64,000 nucleotides of DNA, from NCBI RefSeq assembly GCF_003576475.1, contig NZ_QWGR01000003.1, positions 186,001 through 250,000 of the forward strand, read 5' to 3'. Under the pieces are notes generated by a model that did no database searches, was not told the origin of the DNA, and saw only the letters and a program-made list of their open reading frames with translations. This DNA comes from Maribellus luteus (GTDB taxonomy: Bacteria; Bacteroidota; Bacteroidia; Bacteroidales; Prolixibacteraceae). This document shows positions 56,382 through 64,000 of the stretch, piece after piece. How positions within the stretch are numbered: the first letter of the stretch is position 1; each line of letters starts with the position of its first letter. Position numbers and translations under genes: made by a program.

Positions 56382-57977
56382 TTATACAATTCTCCTGTTC
56401 ACCTCGTCCCACTCCATTCTTCGTTTCTCGACGTAGGACCGATGAGCCATAATACAGGTTATACCTTCTTCAAAAGCCATATCGATGTTGGCACTGGTGG
56501 TCCCTCCGTTTCGGATGCAGTTCAGCCATTCGCGCAGGTGCAGGTGCGTAACATCCACCGCCCGCCCGTTAAGCGTGGTCGTAGTAAGTCCGCGGGAAGC
56601 ATAGTATTTCTCGGAAGCCGAACTTACCGCATCAATCTGCTGCGAAGCCGGATTGTAGGTCAACAGAGGCGAACGGGTGTCAATGGCTCCCGATTTAATC
56701 TGCTCCCGGTAACGGGTTGAGCCCGAATCGGCATGGATAATCACATTGTTTCCAAGCTCCATCGAGGCATCGTGCCCCATAAAAACCCTTCCCCTGCTGC
56801 GACTTGACGCAAGGTTACCGCTGTACATCAGCGTTAGTTCCTTTTCAGGGTACTCAAAAACACAATGAAGCGAATCAGGCATTTCCCGCCCGTCTTTCCA
56901 GTAATACACGCCGCCCGAAGAAACCACCGATTTAGGAATTCCTACCCGTAGCAGCTGATTTACCGCATCAAATTCATGCGTGAATAACTGACCGATCATT
57001 CCCGAATCATAGTCGAACCATTTGGTCCAGTTATAAAACCTTTCGACACTGAACGGAACCTCAGGCGCTGCTCCAAGCCACTGCTTCCAGTCGATTACTG
57101 TTTCATCACCAGGTTTGAGGTTTCCCTTTGCGTCGAGATGTCTGACCCAGGCACCGTTGGCAGAATTCCGGTTGGAGGTGGTTTCAATCAAGGTAATTTT
57201 CCCAAGAATATTCTTTTTGACAATTTCTTTGGCTTGCTGAAAAACCACACTCTGCGGAATCTGATGCCCCAGCTGAAAGACAACCGGGCTGTTTTTCACC
57301 GTTTCGTACAACTCGTTGAGTTCCGCTTCGTGGAGTGCCACGCTTTTCTCGCAATAGATATGCTTACCCGCTTTTGCGGCATCGGTTGCGATCCGAGCAT
57401 GATGATGATCGGGAGTGGCAATAATTACCGCATCGATTTCTTTGTCGGCCAGCATCTCCTGATAGGTCCGATAGCGTTTAACCGGTAACTTCGGCGCAGC
57501 CTCCCCTCCCGGACGTGTATAGTTTCCGGCAGTGGCCAGTCCGTTTTCCGCATGGTTGTCAAAAACATCGCAAATACCCGTTATGGCCACATCCAGGTAC
57601 TCCTGTTCCAGCCAACTGTTGAGTGTATTTTTTTGCTGACGTGTTTTCACATCATCCGGATGCATAAATCCCAGCGCATTCGACAACTGTTTGCCACGGG
57701 TACCAAAACCAATAAACCCAACACGGATCAATTCTCCCTGTGATTTTTTTTGTCCGTAATCAGATTTAGGAAGTTCCAGAGAATCCAGGCCCAAATCTTT
57801 TATGATTGAATTTTTCTTGGAAAGATCGTAATTACGTTTGTCAAGTAAGCCAACTCCAAACAAGCCCAAAACGGGCAGCCCGGCCATGGCTTTCAAAACA
57901 GTTCTTCGTTTCATATCCCGGTTTAAACCGGTATTTTCCTGCTGCGAAGCTCCCTGATCCGTTTTTTTATCACTCAT
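56382..57977 (-). CDS. Gfo/Idh/MocA oxidoreductase with TAT-type leader (long form)
   Basis: A 531-residue protein. A 22-residue polar start is followed by Lys-Arg-Arg-Thr-Val-Leu-Lys (twin arginine at 24-25) and a hydrophobic segment, indicating TAT export or membrane anchoring. Gly87-Phe-Ile-Gly-Phe-Gly-Thr-Arg-Gly is the NAD(P) motif. Cys-Glu-Lys-Ser replaces Glu-Lys-Pro. Its ATG lies 1 nt after the DoxX stop codon, so the two are translationally coupled. The sugar substrate is unknown. Confidence 0.88.
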   Translation of the reverse strand: MSDKKTDQGASQQENTGLNRDMKRRTVLKAMAGLPVLGLFGVGLLDKRNYDLSKKNSIIKDLGLDSLELPKSDYGQKKSQGELIRVGFIGFGTRGKQLSNALGFMHPDDVKTRQQKNTLNSWLEQEYLDVAITGICDVFDNHAENGLATAGNYTRPGGEAAPKLPVKRYRTYQEMLADKEIDAVIIATPDHHHARIATDAAKAGKHIYCEKSVALHEAELNELYETVKNSPVVFQLGHQIPQSVVFQQAKEIVKKNILGKITLIETTSNRNSANGAWVRHLDAKGNLKPGDETVIDWKQWLGAAPEVPFSVERFYNWTKWFDYDSGMIGQLFTHEFDAVNQLLRVGIPKSVVSSGGVYYWKDGREMPDSLHCVFEYPEKELTLMYSGNLASSRSRGRVFMGHDASMELGNNVIIHADSGSTRYREQIKSGAIDTRSPLLTYNPASQQIDAVSSASEKYYASRGLTTTTLNGRAVDVTHLHLREWLNCIRNGGTTSANIDMAFEEGITCIMAHRSYVEKRRMEWDEVNRRIV

Positions 57978-57978
57978 C

Positions 57979-58479
57979 TTATTTCTCCTCCTTCTTTATT
58001 TTGAACCGGTCAACCAGCGCATCCATTCCCAGAATTTTACTGGTTGGGAACAAGGCAAGCACAGCCAGTGCAAAAGCCTCGATCAGGGTTTTATTGACAA
58101 TCAGATTGTTCCCATCAGCCGGCAATGCATATTCGATACCCACCAACGGCGGACAATTCAGGTAATAAACTACCAGCAGCACAAATCCCGACAGGGCGGC
58201 AACTCTGAAACACATCCCCAGGATAAGTCCCAAACCTATGGCAATTAGCCCCCAGGTATTGAGGAAATCAACCGTATTCAGGATGTTCGGATTAGTAACA
58301 ACCCAATCAGCAAACCCGGCAAGTATCCATTGCGACTCTTTTAAAAAGCCGACTGACGACCATTGGGGGTTTAGCAGTTTTGCCACCCCCTCGTACAGCA
58401 AATGCCATCCGATCAGGAAGCGCAAAGCCACCAGAAAAGTTAGCTGCCAACGGGTATAATTGTTCTTCATTTTATTCAT
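57979..58479 (-). CDS. DoxX-family membrane protein
   Basis: A 166-residue protein with four predicted transmembrane helices (Leu-Val-Ala-Leu-Arg-Phe-Leu-Ile-Gly-Trp-His near the first; further helices about 75-95, 100-115 and 130-145). Leu-Arg-Phe-Leu-Ile-Gly-Trp-His-Leu-Leu-Tyr-Glu-Gly-Val-Ala-Lys-Leu is characteristic of DoxX/DoxD. DoxD transfers electrons to quinone in archaeal thiosulfate oxidation. Its place between two exported sugar oxidoreductases (22 nt and 1 nt spacing) suggests that it serves them as membrane partner; this is inferred. Confidence 0.85.
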   Translation of the reverse strand: MNKMKNNYTRWQLTFLVALRFLIGWHLLYEGVAKLLNPQWSSVGFLKESQWILAGFADWVVTNPNILNTVDFLNTWGLIAIGLGLILGMCFRVAALSGFVLLVVYYLNCPPLVGIEYALPADGNNLIVNKTLIEAFALAVLALFPTSKILGMDALVDRFKIKKEEK

Positions 58480-58501
58480 TTAAAACAGCGAATTGTGCTG
58501 A

Positions 58502-59845
58502 TTACAGCTTCATTTCCCAGCCTTTTTGATAGTCGCGCGCCCACAGTTTGTTGGCTTCCTTGTCTTTTAGAATATGACCGTTTGCCGGGTCAATATCCAA
58601 TGACCTGCCTACGCGTTGTGCGATGTTTCCTAATTGTACCAGCAAAGTACTCTTGTGACCGGAGTCAATATCAGAGCTAAGTTTTTCTCCTTTTGTTATG
58701 CCGCCAAAAAAGTTCTGAATATGCAGGGCATCCAATTGCTGTGCAGGACTGGCTGCGTTACGCGGATCAATTTTTTCTTTGTCCTCTACTTTACTGATCT
58801 CTTTCCCGGCCAGGTCATAAACCGTATAACCATTACCTCCGGTAATCAGCAGCGAACCTTTGTCTCCATAGAACATGGCTCCTACCGACGATCCTTCAAT
58901 GTTACGGGCATTACAGCTGCGGCCTTCCCAGGTCATTGTGAAACCTTCCTCGAAATCCATGCTGATCACCTGTGTGTCCGGAGTTTCCCAATCGTCCTGA
59001 AAGTGAAATCTTCCGCCATTTGAACTAACGCGTACCGGGTAATTAACATCCATTCCCCAGCGCAACAAGTCAACCATATGCGTTCCGTTGTTCAGAGCTT
59101 CGCCTGTTCCCCACTGCCAGAACCAGTGCCAGTTATAATGTACATAATTGTCTTTGAACTGCATACGCGGAGCCGGTCCCTGCCACAATTCCCAATCTAA
59201 CCATTCAGGAACAGCAGACAATTTACCAACACCAATCGAGCCCCGTTTATTTGTATACCAGCTTTTTCCAAAATACGGTTTACCAATGACGCCTGATTTA
59301 ATTTCGTCGATTGCCTTCATCACATTGGGCCACGAACGACGCTGGTTTCCCATTTGCAAAATCCGGTTGTAACGACTGGCAGCTTCTACCAGTATCTCGC
59401 CCTCGGCAGGACTATGGCTACAGGGTTTTTCAAGGTAAACATGCTTCCCGGCTTTCAGGGCCAGCAAAGCAGCCGGAGCGTGCCAGTGGTCGGGTGTAGC
59501 GATAATTATCGCATCCATGTCTTTATCTTCCAACGCCTTCCTGAAATCACCAAAAGATTTCGGACGACTGCCGGTAATCTCATTAATGCTGCTTACACAT
59601 TTCTCAGTAGCCCTGCTATCCACGTCACTAACCGACATCAGGTTGCAATTTTTCTGCATCGCAAAGTTTTTCGCCAAGGCCAATCCTCTGGAGTTGACTC
59701 CCATCGCACCAACATTAATTCGCTCATTGGCTCCTATCACATTGCGGTAATTTTTGGCTGCAAATCCGGGTAATACTCCACCCAATGATAAAGCGGCGGT
59801 TCCCAACACTGTCGTTTTTATAAAGGTTCTTCTATCTTTTTCCAT
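58502..59845 (-). CDS. Gfo/Idh/MocA oxidoreductase with TAT-type leader
   Basis: A 447-residue protein. Asp-Arg-Arg-Thr-Phe-Ile-Lys (residues 4-10) is a TAT motif followed by a hydrophobic stretch and Gly-Phe-Ala-Ala. The Rossmann motif is unusual (Val-Gly-Ala-Met-Gly-Val-Asn-Ser-Arg-Gly, 45-54), and Tyr-Leu-Glu-Lys-Pro-Cys-Ser-His supplies the catalytic Lys. It is in an operon with another Gfo/Idh protein upstream (17 nt) and DoxX downstream (22 nt). Confidence 0.9.
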   Translation of the reverse strand: MEKDRRTFIKTTVLGTAALSLGGVLPGFAAKNYRNVIGANERINVGAMGVNSRGLALAKNFAMQKNCNLMSVSDVDSRATEKCVSSINEITGSRPKSFGDFRKALEDKDMDAIIIATPDHWHAPAALLALKAGKHVYLEKPCSHSPAEGEILVEAASRYNRILQMGNQRRSWPNVMKAIDEIKSGVIGKPYFGKSWYTNKRGSIGVGKLSAVPEWLDWELWQGPAPRMQFKDNYVHYNWHWFWQWGTGEALNNGTHMVDLLRWGMDVNYPVRVSSNGGRFHFQDDWETPDTQVISMDFEEGFTMTWEGRSCNARNIEGSSVGAMFYGDKGSLLITGGNGYTVYDLAGKEISKVEDKEKIDPRNAASPAQQLDALHIQNFFGGITKGEKLSSDIDSGHKSTLLVQLGNIAQRVGRSLDIDPANGHILKDKEANKLWARDYQKGWEMKL

Positions 59846-59862
59846 GATTTATCGTTTGATTG

Positions 59863-60888
59863 TTATAATTTGATTTTCTTTTTACTTTCTTTTTCGGCCT
59901 TTTTCATCACATCTTCCATCGAAACAGGGATGCCGCCTTTTTTCTTGCTCCAATCGGCAGCCTCCATAAAGGCAAGTATTTCAAGTGTTTCTTCTTTTGG
60001 AAAAGGCAAAACGCCCGACTCAAAAAAACGAACAATTTCTTCGAGCAAAGGATTGTAACCATTGTAAGACCCTAAAGTGATGATTTCTTTCTCGCCAAAT
60101 ACAACTCCACCATAACCGGCTTTTCCTCCGCGTAATCCACGGAATGAACCGATTCGTCCGTCGGACCATGTACCAATGGCCATGTCGGTATCGGCCGTAC
60201 TTACACGCACTACAGTTTTACAACCGGTTCCCATGGCGGTAAACAACGGCTCAACACCATGAATCCCGTACCAAAAGAAATCAGGATGTGTTGGTTCCAA
60301 CTTACAGGGACTAAACGTTTCAGCCCCTAATACTTTTCCTGCTTTTCCACTGGCGACCTCGTCCATTTTGGCAATGTAACGCAGTGAAGAAGCCGAGAAA
60401 ACCGGCACATTATAATGTTCGGCTGCGTCAAAGATTGCCATGGCATCACTTAACGATGCTGCCATCGGTTTGTCAATGAACAATCGTTTTCCGGCTTTCA
60501 GTACCGGTAAAGCTTGCTCCAGGTGACGGCGTCCATCGTTTGTTTCCAGCAACACAACATCTACCTTGGTAAGCAGCTCTTCGATAGAAGCAACAATTTC
60601 GACATCATAATTTTGTATTTCCTTGGTATAACCTTCAATCCTATCCACTGAAGACTGAATGTCCAAACTTCCCTGCGGATAAGCAGCCACTACCTTATAT
60701 CCCAGAAAACTATCTCCGGCAGTAGGGCTATTCATTGCTTTTGTAAATGCAATACTGTGCGAAGTATCGAGGCCAATGATGCCTACCCGTTTGCCTTTTG
60801 TCACATTCTGTGCTATGCCAAAGCCACTTAAAAGGGCCATTACTGTCGCCAATACTCCTGCTTTAATAGAAATCCATCTTTTAGTCAT
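59863..60888 (-). CDS. secreted Gfo/Idh/MocA-type oxidoreductase
   Basis: A 341-residue protein. Residues 1-27 are a Sec-like signal (cleavage near Gly-Ile-Ala-Gln). The dinucleotide motif is Val-Gly-Ile-Ile-Gly-Leu-Asp-Thr-Ser-His-Ser (35-45), a known variant of a family that often keeps Asp-Lys-Pro (here Phe-Ile-Asp-Lys-Pro-Met). It is second after the esterase in the minus-strand block and 17 nt before the next oxidoreductase. A Sec-exported NAD(P)-type enzyme would be odd, so it may bind another ligand. Confidence 0.85.
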   Translation of the reverse strand: MTKRWISIKAGVLATVMALLSGFGIAQNVTKGKRVGIIGLDTSHSIAFTKAMNSPTAGDSFLGYKVVAAYPQGSLDIQSSVDRIEGYTKEIQNYDVEIVASIEELLTKVDVVLLETNDGRRHLEQALPVLKAGKRLFIDKPMAASLSDAMAIFDAAEHYNVPVFSASSLRYIAKMDEVASGKAGKVLGAETFSPCKLEPTHPDFFWYGIHGVEPLFTAMGTGCKTVVRVSTADTDMAIGTWSDGRIGSFRGLRGGKAGYGGVVFGEKEIITLGSYNGYNPLLEEIVRFFESGVLPFPKEETLEILAFMEAADWSKKKGGIPVSMEDVMKKAEKESKKKIKL

Positions 60889-60934
60889 AATATCTTTTTT
60901 TTTGGTTTATCATTTTATTGATTCAGGTCTGCTA

Positions 60935-62137
60935 TTACGGTTTCAAAAAATAGCTAAAAAACTGGTAAATCTGCTCATTCGATTCTTTATTTGGAGAATG
61001 CTCGGGCCGGTTGGTCATTGCCACCCGCTTATCATATCCGAGCAACTCATTCACTTTTATGGTATGATTTAAAGCCATCCACCGCTCCGGAGGATCTTCC
61101 GAACCTCCCGACACCAGGAAGGGACGGGGAGCCATTAGTGCATGAAGCTCCGTCAGATTATATCCTTCTTCTCTTAGTTTCAGGTAAAGGCCTTTTGCGG
61201 GGTTGTCTTCCGTAATTAACCCCCGTTGCCGCCAAGGCTTGGGATGATAACCCAGGTACCAGGGCTCCCAGTAATTTACTGACGGGCGTGATTCTTCGAA
61301 AACAATTCCGGGATCGGACCAAACGGCGCAGGCAAACTTCTCGTACAAACACGATGCAAACATGGCCCATTTACCGCCAAATGAGTGCCCCGCAATGCCA
61401 ATCCGGGAAGAATCAACACCGTCGACCTTTGCCAGAACGTTCCAGGCATTGGCCGCAGCGTAGGCCAGCATCGACAACGGCTGAACCTGCGCGTTATCGA
61501 TTGAAGGATAATACAACGAGAAGTTATTGGCCTTTGAAGCTTCCCGCGTTCCAAGAGACAAAGTCACAAATCCCCTCTTACTCAGCTGCCAGGCAAAATC
61601 GCGGTATGGCTTCGTCCCCCCTCCAATGGAAGTTTCGGGTTCATAAAAAACCGTAATCACTGCCGGTTTCGGTCCATCTCCATCGGGTACCAGCAGGTAC
61701 CCATCCGTTGTTTCGTTGGGAGTCCAGTAAAACCGAACATGATGTTGCGTAATATTTTCGCGACGGATCGTTTCCAGGTATTCCAACTCCTGGTCTTTAA
61801 TGACAGCCGGCCATTCGCCCATCATTTCGTGCCAGCGATCGAGCATTTCTTTGCGGCGCTCACTCCAGTCACCTGCTGTTTCGACCGGTGTACCATCGTA
61901 GAAATTCAGCGGAGAACGATATTCACCGTACTTTTTAGCAAATCTATTGGGTGGTAAGAAAATCGAATCTGGCAACTGACCTGCCACATCCTGTCCGGCA
62001 AAAGCACTATCTTCTGTGCTACAGAACACACCAGCCAAAAGTCCTCCTGTTTTTGCATCAGAGTCTACGCTCCAAAACAAAAGGGAAGCAAGCGCTACAC
62101 CCACCAGAAAAAGCACAACTAACATTCGTTTTCTCAT
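60935..62137 (-). CDS. secreted alpha/beta-hydrolase, probable carbohydrate esterase
   Basis: A 400-residue protein with a Sec or membrane-anchor leader (hydrophobic 4-20). Gly-His-Ser252-Phe-Gly-Gly-Lys is the nucleophile elbow; Asp in Gly-Gly-Ser-Glu-Asp-Pro-Pro and His in Arg-Pro-Glu-His-Ser-Pro are the likely triad partners. The layout resembles acetylxylan/glucuronoyl esterase-like enzymes, without enough detail for a CE family. It is the first gene after the LacI gene and has two operator-like sites upstream. The start at 62137 begins the leader; 62197 is an alternative. Confidence 0.82.
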   Translation of the reverse strand: MRKRMLVVLFLVGVALASLLFWSVDSDAKTGGLLAGVFCSTEDSAFAGQDVAGQLPDSIFLPPNRFAKKYGEYRSPLNFYDGTPVETAGDWSERRKEMLDRWHEMMGEWPAVIKDQELEYLETIRRENITQHHVRFYWTPNETTDGYLLVPDGDGPKPAVITVFYEPETSIGGGTKPYRDFAWQLSKRGFVTLSLGTREASKANNFSLYYPSIDNAQVQPLSMLAYAAANAWNVLAKVDGVDSSRIGIAGHSFGGKWAMFASCLYEKFACAVWSDPGIVFEESRPSVNYWEPWYLGYHPKPWRQRGLITEDNPAKGLYLKLREEGYNLTELHALMAPRPFLVSGGSEDPPERWMALNHTIKVNELLGYDKRVAMTNRPEHSPNKESNEQIYQFFSYFLKP

Positions 62138-62181
62138 CCTATGGAAATTTTTCAATGCTTCGGCATCCCTGTAATGATCAA

Positions 62182-62212
62182 CAAAAATAAAAAACAAAAA
62201 ACATTACGCAAT
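62182..62212 (-). promoter_or_regulatory. promoter of the esterase/oxidoreductase block
   Basis: On the minus strand, TATTTTTG (62189-62182) is a perfect TAnnTTTG -7 element and ATTG (62212-62209) stands 19 nt upstream as -33. The start codon follows 44 nt downstream. The -33 overlaps a LacI-type operator candidate. Confidence 0.6.
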
Positions 62213-62218
62213 CGTTTG
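62209..62218. promoter_or_regulatory. LacI-type operator candidate, proximal
   Basis: CAATCGTTTG, near-palindromic around a central CG as in LacI-family sites, and identical to a copy at 62287-62296. It overlaps the -33 element, a position suited to repression. Confidence 0.5.
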
Positions 62219-62286
62219 TGTAAATAAAAACACAACTTTCACAATAAATATTTTTAGATGTAGAACTACAAGTGACTATTAAAAAA

Positions 62287-62296
62287 CAATCGTTTG
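62287..62296. promoter_or_regulatory. LacI-type operator candidate, distal
   Basis: A second CAATCGTTTG, 78 nt from the proximal copy, just past the 3' end of the LacI gene. Two sites would allow looping or cooperative binding. Confidence 0.45.
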
Positions 62297-62333
62297 TTTT
62301 AGCAAAGCAAAAAAAATGAATAAAATCAATGTC

Positions 62334-63374
62334 TTAATCAACGTTACGCTCCCCGCTTAGCGTAGAATCCCTTACAACCAAATCATTTCGAATAACAATG
62401 GTTTCTGATGCAATATCCTGTTGCGGATCTTCAATCTGGCGAATAACCATGCGCGCTGCTGCCTGCCCCATTTCAAAAGCATGGTCGTCGATTGTAGTCA
62501 GGGCCGGTTCCACTATCAATGACGAAGGAGTATTGCTGAAACCAATAACAGCCACATCGTCCGGAACTTTCAGCCCAAATCGTTTAACTTCCTGAATAAC
62601 GCTAATTGCACTGGTGTCGTTGGAACAAAATATTCCATCCGGACGAGCTTGCATGTTTAAAAATCTACGGGCCGCCAAGGCTCCCTCTTCCCTGCTAAGA
62701 TCTTCGGTGTATGCGATCAGTTCATCTTCGGGTAGAATACCATTCTTGCGCAACGCTTCCTGGTAGCCCCGCAACCTGTCCCTGAAAATTGCCATGTGTT
62801 GATTACCGGCAACATGTGCGATTCGTTTGCAGCCAATGGAAATCAAATGCTCGGTTGCTTTTACCGCGGCACCAAAATCATCGATGACCACCTTGTGTGT
62901 TTCAAGTTCGTAGCACACCCTGTCAAAGAAAACCAGCGGTACATTGTTGTTTTTAAAGGCGTTTAAATGATCATAGTTATTGGTTTCCATGGCCAAACAA
63001 GCAATCACTCCATCCGCCTGACTGGCCATCAACATGCGCGCATTCTCTTTCTCTCTTTCGTAGGAGTTGTTCGACTGAAAAATAACCACATAATACCCGG
63101 CCTTACTCGCGACCTCCTCAATTCCGCTGATTGCCAGCGACTGAAAGTGTCTGTCGATCCGCGGAATAATTACGCCGATCAGATTGGTTTTATTCCTCCG
63201 AAGGTTGGCCGCAAGCGAGTTGGGATAATATCCCATTTTTTTAGCCAGTTTCTGCACTTCCGAGGTAGTCTTCTTGCCAATACTCGGATGATTTTGCAAA
63301 GCCCTGGAAATTGTAGAGGGCGAAACATTCAACTTCTCTGCAATTTCCTTGATTGTCACTTTTGATTTCTTCAT
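62334..63374 (-). CDS. LacI-family transcriptional regulator
   Basis: A 346-residue protein. The N-terminal helix-turn-helix is Val-Thr-Ile-Lys-Glu-Ile-Ala-Glu-Lys-Leu-Asn-Val-Ser-Pro-Ser-Thr (residues 6-21), followed by hinge and a periplasmic-binding-like sensor domain (about 60-340). It probably represses the esterase/oxidoreductase block downstream until a sugar effector binds. The start at 63374 was chosen because it begins the HTH; a longer frame reaches 63407. Confidence 0.93.
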   Translation of the reverse strand: MKKSKVTIKEIAEKLNVSPSTISRALQNHPSIGKKTTSEVQKLAKKMGYYPNSLAANLRRNKTNLIGVIIPRIDRHFQSLAISGIEEVASKAGYYVVIFQSNNSYEREKENARMLMASQADGVIACLAMETNNYDHLNAFKNNNVPLVFFDRVCYELETHKVVIDDFGAAVKATEHLISIGCKRIAHVAGNQHMAIFRDRLRGYQEALRKNGILPEDELIAYTEDLSREEGALAARRFLNMQARPDGIFCSNDTSAISVIQEVKRFGLKVPDDVAVIGFSNTPSSLIVEPALTTIDDHAFEMGQAAARMVIRQIEDPQQDIASETIVIRNDLVVRDSTLSGERNVD

Positions 63375-63581
63375 GATTTGAAGCGCTAATATTAAACCAA
63401 AGCGCAAAATAAATTAAAACCCACACATATACACCATCTCCGGTCAACTTAAAATTACCGGAGAACCGACAAAATCCAAAGCCGCCACAAAATATACGCA
63501 GTTAAATTACCAAGGAAAATCAACATCCATACGTTTGCTTCCATCCATATCAAATGCTTCTCCTGCTGAAGAAAGGGCAAT

Positions 63582-63610
63582 AAAAAAAGCCTCACAAAAA
63601 TGTGAAGCTT
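63582..63610 (-). terminator. terminator of the tRNA operon
   Basis: AAGCTTCACA pairs with TGTGAGGCTT (minus strand; one G-U pair) with a short loop, followed by a run of Ts. It lies 8 nt after the last tRNA. Confidence 0.8.
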
Positions 63611-63618
63611 TCTTTTCG

Positions 63619-63691
<73 letters not shown>

Positions 63692-63694
63692 ATT

Positions 63695-63781
63695 TGGTAC
63701 CCGGAGGGGGACTTGAACCCCCACGAACATAATGTTCATTGGATTTTAAGTCCAACGTGTCTACCATTCCACCACCCGGGC
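63695..63781 (-). tRNA. tRNA-Leu (UAA)
   Basis: A class II tRNA with long variable arm on the minus strand. The anticodon stem-loop TTGGA-CTTAAAA-TCCAA gives anticodon UAA. The T-loop is GGTTCAAGTCC and the 3' CCA is encoded (63695-63697). It lies between two identical tRNA-Gly genes. Confidence 0.96.
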
Positions 63782-63866
63782 ATCCTTATGTTTTTGAACG
63801 ACGGGCAGGTGACGTCCCAATCCTTCTTACGGATTAGGGATAGACATTTCCTTCCCTTCTTTTATG

Positions 63867-63939
<73 letters not shown>

Positions 63940-63970
63940 GTATCTTTAAGAACGTTTTTCAAAAGCGTTG

Positions 63971-64000
63971 CAAATATATTGCTATTTTTTAATCTCGCAA
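63971..64000 (-). promoter_or_regulatory. promoter of the tRNA operon
   Basis: Reading the minus strand, TATATTTG (63978-63971) is a perfect TAnnTTTG -7 element, and TTG (64000-63998) lies 19 nt upstream at the window edge as -33. The first tRNA starts 31 nt downstream. Confidence 0.7.

Noticed and set aside
59851-59860. ATCGTTTGAT as a third LacI-type operator
   Set aside because: Only 8 of 10 bases match and it lies in a 17-nt gap inside an operon, so chance is likely.

Overview
The window looks like a chromosomal stretch of a free-living polysaccharide-degrading member of the Bacteroidota, most likely of the order Marinilabiliales (Prolixibacteraceae-like). This assignment is an inference. 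It rests on two SusC/SusD pairs, an ECF sigma/FecR/STN-SusC signalling module, promoters of the TAnnTTTG type, weak ribosome binding sites, many Sec lipoproteins and a large carbohydrate-active repertoire. No plasmid, phage or CRISPR signature was seen.

Layout. 1-8.2 kb is mostly housekeeping: an outer-membrane barrel protein, two secreted proteins of unknown function, a radical SAM/DUF4130 DNA-repair-like pair, an S24-type repressor with its own palindrome, a Ppx/GppA phosphatase, a RAYT transposase bracketed by REP-like hairpins, queG and a YdeI/OmdA-like protein. 8.2-14.1 kb holds a lone lipoprotein sulfatase, a small plug-like protein and a giant GH2 beta-galactosidase with a LamG insert. 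14.2-21.1 kb is an AraC regulator divergent from a five-gene cassette: URO-D-like, two DUF6807 proteins, an exported Gfo/Idh/MocA oxidoreductase and a ThuA protein. 21.3-43.3 kb is polysaccharide-utilisation territory: susCD pair 1, a sulfatase, a divergent GH95-like enzyme, susCD pair 2 with FecR and ECF sigma, a canonical GH95 and a GH141-like beta-helix/PDZ protein. Sulfatase plus GH95/GH141-type enzymes suggest a sulfated, fucose-rich glycan such as a fucan; this is inferred and not shown. 43.6-52.7 kb carries a lipoprotein Gfo/Idh/MocA homologue, two tandem M28 peptidases, an M48 peptidase, a GH5 hydrolase and a purple-acid-phosphatase-like enzyme. 52.8-63.4 kb is a long minus-strand block: LacI regulator, alpha/beta esterase, three Gfo/Idh/MocA oxidoreductases with a DoxX membrane protein between two of them, and then a nagP-nagA-nagB-like amino-sugar module. 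63.6-64.0 kb is a tRNA Gly-Leu-Gly operon with recognisable promoter and terminator.

How it may work together. SusCD systems would import oligosaccharides cut by surface and periplasmic sulfatases, GH95, GH141-like, GH2 and GH5 enzymes. Five Gfo/Idh/MocA homologues, three with twin-arginine-type leaders, together with ThuA, DUF6807, URO-D and DoxX proteins, suggest oxidative periplasmic handling of unusual sugars. The two oxidoreductase cassettes (14.2-21.1 kb and 56.4-63.4 kb) are the least understood parts and the best candidates for undescribed biochemistry.
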